A model generated the notes under the pieces. The model made no database searches and was not told where the DNA came from. It was given only the letters and a program-made list of their open reading frames with translations. A program made the position numbers and the translations under genes. This document shows, one piece after another, positions 58,290 through 64,000 of a stretch of DNA of 64,000 nucleotides. Each line of letters begins with the position of its first letter. The first letter of the stretch is position 1. This DNA is from Incurvaria masculella (lineage: Eukaryota > Arthropoda > Insecta > Lepidoptera > Incurvariidae), in NCBI GenBank assembly GCA_946894095.1, contig OX335652.1, forward strand, positions 8,765,001-8,829,000, given 5' to 3'.

Positions 58290-58391
58290 CATGCGTGTGG
58301 ACCTACCTTGCCTGCCAGAGGACATCGGGTCGAATCCCGAACTCGTTCATGCACCACTTTCTTTCTCATTGGGTTCCAAACAAAACCTCGC
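58290..58391 (+). repeat. tRNA-head SINE piece at the left LTR junction
   Basis: CGGGTCGAATCCCGAACTCG (B-box-like) and TTCATGCACCACTTTCTTTC match the SINE at 25139-25310. The LTR element begins right after CTCGC. Confidence 0.55.
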
Positions 58392-59320
58392 TGTTGGCGA
58401 CGGCCAAGCTAAAAAGTGCTACGTTAACTGAAATTCATGTACCTATGTTTGTATATTTCTGCATGTCTGTAAATGTGTGTATTGTATATAGAATAATTAT
58501 GAAAATAAACGAGATTTCCGGGTTGTGTTTTCGTTGTCGAGGCAGTTAAGTACAGAGCCGGCCGCGCTAGCCTATCACAAGCCAGATAGGGACCGCACCC
58601 AGCGCTGTGAGCGGGGGCGCGACGAAATAATTAGAGCGAGATAGGTAGCCCGGCCGGCGGCCCGCGGTGCTGGCGCAGCGCGACGTGTGAGCGCGCCGCG
58701 CGAGAACAAAAGAGCGCCGCCGCGGGCCAAACAGTCAGTCGCCATTCAGCCTCGGCACGGAGCACACCTCGAGATAAACAAGATACAAGCCTTGTTCTCA
58801 CTGCGATCTGCCGCCTCCCCGACCTACTCTGGAAGCTCTGCTCGTCGTCCTGCCTGCCAGCCTTACAACCTGGTAGCGCCAACGAGCCTCGCCCAGCTCT
58901 GTCGCAAGCCCACCGCCGCCGCACCGTCGTCGCCTGCATCGGCTTGGAAGAGTCTGGGGGAGCTGTCCACGAGCCCTGTCCGGAGGCGCAGTCGCCACCG
59001 TTGCCGCCGCGACGACACTGCCGCGACACACGCCGCCGCACCGTCGTCGCTCGCACCGGCTCTGAAGAGCCCGGTAGTGCTGACCCTGGCCCCGCCGACG
59101 AGATCGGCCGAACGCCCGCCGCCGCAGTGACGTCACGCCGACGTCGCCGCACCGGCCTCAGACCTGCCCTCTGGTCGCCCCGCACCTCCCGCCGCTACAC
59201 CGCCTCCTGCGCCGCAACAGGCGCCCGACGAGCGGAAGCGGGAGGTAGTCCTGGCCTTTGTTGTCATTTTTCAGAGAAACGGAACCCGGCAACACAGAGA
59301 GACGACACCCGTCGCTAACA
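58392..59320 (+). repeat. 5' LTR (929 bp)
   Basis: TG...CA ended. TATATAG at 58485-58491 lies only about 13 bases before AATAAA at 58504-58509, so promoter and poly(A) signal are packed together. The 3' two-thirds is GC-rich (many GCCGCCGC blocks) and has incidental open frames on both strands that are not counted as genes. Confidence 0.93.
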
Positions 59321-59321
59321 T

Positions 59322-59339
59322 TGGTCCTTCGAGCCGGAT
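59322..59339 (+). promoter_or_regulatory. primer binding site complementary to tRNA-Tyr
   Basis: TGGTCCTTCGAGCCGGAT, one base after the 5' LTR, is the complement of the 3' end of insect tRNA-Tyr as I remember it (ATCCGGCTCGAAGGA plus CCA). Confidence 0.75.
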
Positions 59340-59345
59340 CTGAAA

Positions 59346-62276
59346 ATGTCAACGACCAGGACTTCGCGGAACCAGACCACGAGGGCAGAAGAGCCTGTTT
59401 CTCCAGGTACCACCGGAGGCGCCCCCTGCGTCCCGCTGCTGCAAGATGAGGAATTGAAGTGGGCTAAGACGCTACTGGCCACTTTGGAAGCGGCCACTAA
59501 ATCCTTTGAGGACGCCACGTCCTCGGAGCGACCAGCCGTCTCCACCGCTCGCGGCCGCGCTTGGCTGGCGGAAGCCGCGCTGCAGGCCGCAGAAGAGGTC
59601 GGAAGACTAGAGCGCCGCCGTGCCGACGAAGAAAAGAAGCGCGCTAAGCTTTTGGCCGATGAAGAAATGGAGCAGGTCAAGAAACTTGTCTACGAGCGAC
59701 TAGCCGAAAAGCGAGCAGCTATCATGGCCGACTACGCGGCAGACTGTGCACGGCACAGAGAAAAGGCACGCGCCGACGCCTGGTCACCCCCGCTGCTTAC
59801 CGGGGGGAGTGCCGGAGTGCCGCCGGTTGCCACGAGTCTCATCGGGTCGTCGAGTGGACTCAAACACGTTGCGACCGCGTGCCGCACCGCCGCGCCGGCC
59901 GCGCCTGCCGCTGCAGGGCCGCCGGCTGCCACGAGCCTCGTCGTGCCACCGACGAGTGGGCTCATCTCCGCTGCGACCACGTGTCGCACCGTCGCGCCGG
60001 CCGCGCCTGCCGCTGCAGGGCCGCCGGCTGCCACGAGCCTCGTCGTGTCTCCGACGAGTGGGCTCATCTCCGCTGCGACCACGTGTCGCACCGCTGTGCC
60101 GGCCGTGCCTGCTTCTGCAGGGCCGCCGGCTGCCACGAGCCTCGTCGGAGCGACGACGAGTGGGCTCATCTCCGCTGCGACCGCGTGTCGCACCGCCGCG
60201 CCGGCCGCGCCTGCTGCCACGGGCCTCGTCGTGTCACCGACAAGTGTGCTGCTCCACGCTGCGACTGAGTGTCGCACCGCCGCGCCGGCCGCGCCTGCTG
60301 CTGCGGGGCCGCCGGCTGCCACGAGCCTCATCCTGTCGCCGCCGAGTGTGCTCCTCCACGCTGCGACTGAGTGTCGCACCGCCGGGCCGGCCGCGCCTGC
60401 CGCTGCAGGGCCGCCGGCTGCCACGAGCCTCGTCGGAGCAATGACGAGTCGGCTCATCTCCGCTGCGACCACGTGTCGCAACGCCGCTCCGGCCACGCCT
60501 GTTGCTGCAGGGCCGCCGGCTGCCACGTGCCTCGTCGGAGCAACGACGAGTGGGCTCATCTGTACTGCGACCGCGGGTCGCACCGCCGCGCCGGCCGCGC
60601 CTGCTGCTGCAGGGCCGCCGGCTGCCACGAGCCTCATCGGAGCAACGACGAGTGGGCTCAAACACGTTGCGACTGAGTGTCGCACCGCCGCTCCGACCGC
60701 GTGTCGCACCCCCGCGCCGGCCGCGCCTGCTCCTGCAGAGCCGCCGGCTGCCACGAGCCTCATCGTGTCGCCGACGAGTGTGCTCCTCCACGCTGCGACT
60801 GAGTGTCGCACCGCCGCGCCGGCCGCGCCTGCCGCTGCAGGGCCGCCGGCTGCCACGAGCCTCGTCGGAGCAACGACGAGTGGGCTCATCTGTACTGCGA
60901 CCGCGTGTCGCACCCCCGCGCCGGCCGCGCCTGCTCCTGCAGAGCCGCCGGCTGCCACGAGCCTTATCGTGTCGCCGACGAGTGTGCTCCTCCACGCTGC
61001 GACTGAGTGTCGCACCGCCGCGCCGGCCGCGCCTGCCGCTGCAGGGCCGCCGGCTGCCACGAGCCTCGTCAGAGCAACGACGAGTGGGCTCATCTGTACT
61101 GCGACCGCGGGTCGCACCGCCGCGCCGGCCGCGCCTGCTGCTGCAGGGCCGCCGGCTGCCACGAGCCTCGTCGGAGCAACGACGACTGGGCTCGTCGGGC
61201 CTACGAATGTGCCTCAACTCGCTCTGCCGCCCGCGCCTGCTAGCCGCCGGCGGAGAGGCCGGGTAAAGAATAAGACGAAAGCCTCACCGATGAGGAATAC
61301 CTCGTCACCAGAGATGAGGCTCGCCAAGTCCGTGATTGCGCGGCGCACCGCGCCTGCCACGGCGCATGCGCCGTCCCGACGGTTCACCGTTCCGCCTGTT
61401 GCGCCAGTCAGACGCCGCCCGCCGCGCCATACCCAGCGTACGCGTCGACCAATGGAGTCGCCGCGCCATAAGGAGCTTGCGAGGGACGAGACCAACAGAG
61501 GCGCCGAGGCCTCGATGGCTGGACGTCCGGCCAATGAGAACAAGACGAGAACCGCCGCCAAGCTGAAGGGAAAGAAGGCCGCGGAGCCTCCGAAGAAGAA
61601 GCAAGAGGCATCCGAGAACTCAACGCGCTGCTCCGCCGAACCTGCCGAGGTATCCTCGCCTACGCCCGCTAGAAGACACGCATGCCTCGTCGTACCACCG
61701 AGGAACGGAGTAGCTGGACCTGCAACAGCCGCGCAAGTTCAGCCACCGCCACAGCAAGTTGCCTGCTCCGCTCGCACCGCCGAAAAGGAGCACGCATTCG
61801 ACTCATGGAAGTCGCGACGGCCGAGGCAAAGTAGACACCGCGGCCGCCCTGCACATGTTCAGCGACGCAAACATGCAAGCCGACGCGGAGTACTAGAGGG
61901 ACACAGGAAGCAAGCCTCGCTTCTGGACGCGATAGTCGCAGGATACAACTCTCCAGAAGTAGGAGCCGAGCTCCACGCCGATCGCGCCCACGGCGAGATC
62001 AAACCGACTCGCTACGCACGCCGCCGACATTGGACAAGGCGAAGACATGCGTTGCCTGGACAGAGGAATACCCACAAGGCATTAAGAATCCGCCCAGCCA
62101 GCCGACGAAACACCTGGGACGCAGCCGCTAGCAATGCAGACTCAAGAACACAGGAAGAAACGCAGAAGGAACGGCAACGCAGCACGGACCGTCGCCCCAA
62201 AAGGGTGTACACGCCAGTCGTGTACAGGGGGGAGAATGTTGGCGACGGCCAAGCTAAAAAGTGCTACGTTAACTGA
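59346..62276 (+). CDS. 976-aa repeat protein of the LTR element, function unknown
   Basis: ATG at 59346 right after the primer site; the frame runs into the 3' LTR. Residues 1-155 include a charged, helix-prone segment (LERRRADEEKKRAKLLADEE, then MEQVKKLVYERLAEKRAAI) likely to be a coiled coil. Residues about 156-618 are thirteen tandem 34-aa units plus a partial one, with the core CRTAAPAAPAAAGPPAATSL, so a 102-bp DNA period. The remainder to 976 is highly basic (RRRPPRHTQRTRR, KRVYTPVVYRGENVG). No zinc knuckle, YxDD, RNase H or integrase motif is seen. It sits where gag-pol would be. It may be a gag-like RNA-binding or packaging protein, or a non-essential frame kept open by its repeat; I favour neither strongly. 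Confidence 0.6.
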   Translation: MSTTRTSRNQTTRAEEPVSPGTTGGAPCVPLLQDEELKWAKTLLATLEAATKSFEDATSSERPAVSTARGRAWLAEAALQAAEEVGRLERRRADEEKKRAKLLADEEMEQVKKLVYERLAEKRAAIMADYAADCARHREKARADAWSPPLLTGGSAGVPPVATSLIGSSSGLKHVATACRTAAPAAPAAAGPPAATSLVVPPTSGLISAATTCRTVAPAAPAAAGPPAATSLVVSPTSGLISAATTCRTAVPAVPASAGPPAATSLVGATTSGLISAATACRTAAPAAPAATGLVVSPTSVLLHAATECRTAAPAAPAAAGPPAATSLILSPPSVLLHAATECRTAGPAAPAAAGPPAATSLVGAMTSRLISAATTCRNAAPATPVAAGPPAATCLVGATTSGLICTATAGRTAAPAAPAAAGPPAATSLIGATTSGLKHVATECRTAAPTACRTPAPAAPAPAEPPAATSLIVSPTSVLLHAATECRTAAPAAPAAAGPPAATSLVGATTSGLICTATACRTPAPAAPAPAEPPAATSLIVSPTSVLLHAATECRTAAPAAPAAAGPPAATSLVRATTSGLICTATAGRTAAPAAPAAAGPPAATSLVGATTTGLVGPTNVPQLALPPAPASRRRRGRVKNKTKASPMRNTSSPEMRLAKSVIARRTAPATAHAPSRRFTVPPVAPVRRRPPRHTQRTRRPMESPRHKELARDETNRGAEASMAGRPANENKTRTAAKLKGKKAAEPPKKKQEASENSTRCSAEPAEVSSPTPARRHACLVVPPRNGVAGPATAAQVQPPPQQVACSARTAEKEHAFDSWKSRRPRQSRHRGRPAHVQRRKHASRRGVLEGHRKQASLLDAIVAGYNSPEVGAELHADRAHGEIKPTRYARRRHWTRRRHALPGQRNTHKALRIRPASRRNTWDAAASNADSRTQEETQKERQRSTDRRPKRVYTPVVYRGENVGDGQAKKCYVN
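62226..62236 (+). promoter_or_regulatory. polypurine tract before the 3' LTR
   Basis: AGGGGGGAGAA directly abuts the TGTTGG start of the 3' LTR, the usual place for plus-strand priming. Confidence 0.8.
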
Positions 62277-63165
62277 AATTCATGTACCTATGTTTGTATA
62301 TTTCTGCATGTCTGTAAATGTGTGTATTGTATATAGAATAATTATGAAAATAAACGAGATTTCCGGGTTGTGTTTTCGTTGTCGAGGCAGTTAAGTACAG
62401 AGCCGGCCGCGCTAGCCTATCACAAGCCAGATAGGGACCGCACCCAGCGCTGTGAGCGGGGGCGCGACGAAATAATTAGAGCGAGATAGGTAGCCCGGCC
62501 GGCGGCCCGCGGTGCTGGCGCAGCGCGACGTGTGAGCGCGCCGCGCGAGAACAAAAGAGCGCCGCCGCGGGCCAAACAGTCAGTCGCCATTCAGCCTCGG
62601 CACGGAGCACACCTCGAGATAAACAAGATACAAGCCTTGTTCTCACTGCGATCTGCCGCCTCCCCGACCTACTCTGGAAGCTCTGCTCGTCGTCCTGCCT
62701 GCCAGCCTTACAACCTGGTAGCGCCAACGAGCCTCGCCCAGCTCTGTCGCAAGCCCACCGCCGCCGCACCGTCGTCGCCTGCATCGGCTTGGAAGAGTCT
62801 GGGGGAGCTGTCCACGAGCCCTGTCCGGAGGCGCAGTCGCCACCGTTGCCGCCGCGACGACACTGCCGCGACACACGCCGCCGCACCGTCGTCGCTCGCA
62901 CCGGCTCTGAAGAGCCCGGTAGTGCTGACCCTGGCCCCGCCGACGAGATCGGCCGAACGCCCGCCGCCGCAGTGACGTCACGCCGACGTCGCCGCACCGG
63001 CCTCAGACCTGCCCTCTGGTCGCCCCGCACCTCCCGCCGCTACACCGCCTCCTGCGCCGCAACAGGCGCCCGACGAGCGGAAGCGGGAGGTAGTCCTGGC
63101 CTTTGTTGTCATTTTTCAGAGAAACGGAACCCGGCAACACAGAGAGACGACACCCGTCGCTAACA
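62237..63165 (+). repeat. 3' LTR (929 bp)
   Basis: Same length and ends as the 5' LTR and no difference seen on comparison. Followed by CTCGC, the second copy of the target duplication. Confidence 0.93.
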
Positions 63166-63300
63166 CTCGCATTCGTAACGAAATGCACTAATCCAACTCA
63201 GAAAAAGAAAAGAGTACATGACCGGGGCGAGAATTTGAACCCAGACCCCTCGCATGGAAACCATGTGCTCTAGCCCCTAGACCACGAGCTGTACCATGTC
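63166..63300 (-). repeat. tRNA-head SINE at the right LTR junction
   Basis: The minus strand reads AGCTCGTGGTCTAGGGGCTA (A-box-like), TTTCCATGCGAGGGG, GGGTTCAAATTC (B box) and GGTCATGTACTC, then ACGAAATGCGAG-like tail sequence. It is tRNA-derived but lacks a coherent tRNA fold. Confidence 0.65.
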
Positions 63301-63555
63301 GTTTAACCCAAGGTTGGTACAAAATATGGCCAAGGTTGTAAAAAGAAATCCTTGGTTACCAGCCAGTTCAATGTAGCAATCTCCTTTATTTCTTTGGGAG
63401 TGCGGCAACTACATATGAGGCCCATATGTAGTTACCGCCTTTTTAATAAGGAGGACAGTATTGAGCTTATACCAAGAAGGTGGGTGTGATATAAGCCTGT
63501 TAATCTGGTGTACTTGTGTGTTGTGGCTAATGAAATGCCTTATTCTTATTCTCAC

Positions 63556-63787
63556 CTCAAATTCAACAACATAGGGCAGTATCCCACACTTGGTCCGGCG
63601 GGCGGTGACGCGCGCCGCATCCGGCATGGCGCGGAGGCGCTCGGCGATGGCGCGGTCGGCGCCGCGCTTGGCGGCCACCGCGGCGGCGGCGAGCGCTCCG
63701 CGCGCCCACCGCGCCTCCGCTTCGCCGCCCTCCTCCGGTGAGCCCAGCACGTGCCCGCCGAGGCAGGCCAGCGCGCGCATACTGCCG
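63556..63787 (-). CDS. EXOC1: EXOC1/Sec3 exon ending KCGILPYVVEFE (5' edge uncertain)
   Basis: Donor GAG|GTGAGA at 63555, phase 0. The acceptor is either GGCAG at 63788 or the next CAG six bases further in (exon from 63781); both keep the frame. The product begins MRALACLGGHVLGSPEEGGE, is rich in Ala and Arg (RWARGALAAAAVAAKRGADR) and ends RRTKCGILPYVVEFE, matching the KILPFIRDF motif of human EXOC1 just before the next exon's EF. The exon is markedly GC-rich. Upstream exons lie beyond the window. Confidence 0.8.
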
Positions 63788-64000
63788 CTGCCGTGCGAAG
63801 GTTAACATTTAAGAAACTTGTTTGAAAAATGTTACAGCTTTTCACGCGGCGGGAAGAGACATTTTCAGACGTTTCGAGCTAATCGTTCAGCCCCATGTCA
63901 AGGAGGCATCTGCCACGTTCGTACGCAGCAGACGACTGACAGCTAGGCTCGCCGTGGTCGTAAATCGTAGCTGTGGGTGGGGGCGGAAGCGGAAATGTGT
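63788..64000. other. EXOC1 intron sequence at the right edge
   Basis: No exon seen. The block CGGCGGGAAGAGACATTTTC, GTACGCAGCAGACGACTGAC and GTCGTAAATCGTAGCTG looks repeat-derived: it resembles in style the CAGACGTAAC / GCGAAGATTGTAGG ends of the element at 38035-38669. Confidence 0.3.

Larger units (their letters stand above)
58392..63165 (+). mobile_element. young non-autonomous LTR retrotransposon
   Basis: 4774 bp: 929-bp LTRs at 58392-59320 and 62237-63165 that begin TGTTGGCGACGG and end CGTCGCTAACA; 5-bp direct duplication CTCGC at 58387-58391 and 63166-63170. The LTRs appear identical wherever I compared them, pointing to a recent insertion. A tRNA-Tyr-type primer site and a purine tract are present. 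The interior has one long repeat-rich ORF and no reverse transcriptase, RNase H, protease or integrase motif, so it must rely on enzymes from another element. It lies in an EXOC1 intron on the opposite strand. Confidence 0.93.

Noticed and set aside
58687..59130. Open frames in the LTRs (also at 62532-62975 and on the minus strand)
   Set aside because: They repeat identically in both LTRs in several overlapping frames and reflect GC-rich sequence with few stops.
59732..61162. 476-codon open frame on the minus strand opposite the LTR-element ORF
   Set aside because: It is a by-product of the stop-free, GC-rich 102-bp repeat; another minus frame (60234-61217) is open for the same reason.
63205..63290. 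Possible tRNA gene with A- and B-box-like blocks
   Set aside because: The anticodon and acceptor stems do not pair properly and SINE tail sequence follows, so it is called a SINE.

Overview
This is a eukaryotic, repeat-rich window that most likely comes from a moth or butterfly (Lepidoptera). Evidence: spliced animal genes with GT-AG introns on both strands; an intact mellifera-type mariner; RTE, jockey-like and BEL/Pao remnants; SINEs; and six dispersed copies of a repeat carrying the GCGAGTCGGACTCGC hairpin and a (CCGT)n run, which I recall as very common in lepidopteran genomes. The species cannot be named from sequence alone.

Four host genes are supported. (1) A single-exon F-box protein at 588-2288 (+). 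(2) A complete five-exon orthologue of the lysosomal transporter MFSD8/CLN7, read right to left from 44797 to 9041 (-). All splice phases agree and the product is 512 aa, close to the vertebrate length; its first intron is 28.6 kb. (3) A small three-exon gene at 48285-50032 (+) for an 86-aa single-pass mitochondrial protein of the COX7B-like / deltamethrin-resistance (prag01) type, with a candidate alternative last exon at 50744-50848. (4) The C-terminal part of the exocyst subunit EXOC1/Sec3 (-), as five exons from about 63787 down to 55020; the gene continues past the right edge. Two decayed tandem copies of its last exon lie in its last intron.

The rest is mostly mobile DNA. MFSD8 intron 1 holds an intact mariner (18446-19724), an intact DD41D Tc1/mariner-superfamily element with inverted repeats of about 0.42 kb (30873-33309), a foldback-like element built from ATTATACGTT modules (34790-35413), a 5.5-kb element with 1.57-kb inverted arms around a broken RTE LINE that itself carries a 635-bp palindromic insertion (35722-41184), and a 48-bp minisatellite of about 22 units (41886-42968). 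A TTAA-flanked MITE family occurs in at least six copies across the window. An EXOC1 intron holds a young LTR element (58392-63165): matching 929-bp LTRs, a 5-bp target duplication, a tRNA-Tyr-type primer site, and one 976-aa ORF of 34-aa tandem repeats in place of gag-pol.

The host genes show no sign of acting in one pathway; they are ordinary neighbours (ubiquitin ligase adaptor, lysosomal transporter, respiratory-chain small subunit, exocytic tether). The most unusual material is the LTR element with a non-retroviral repeat ORF, the nested inverted-repeat structures, a SINE body that occurs with either a 5S-like or a tRNA-like head, and the duplicated or alternative terminal exons.
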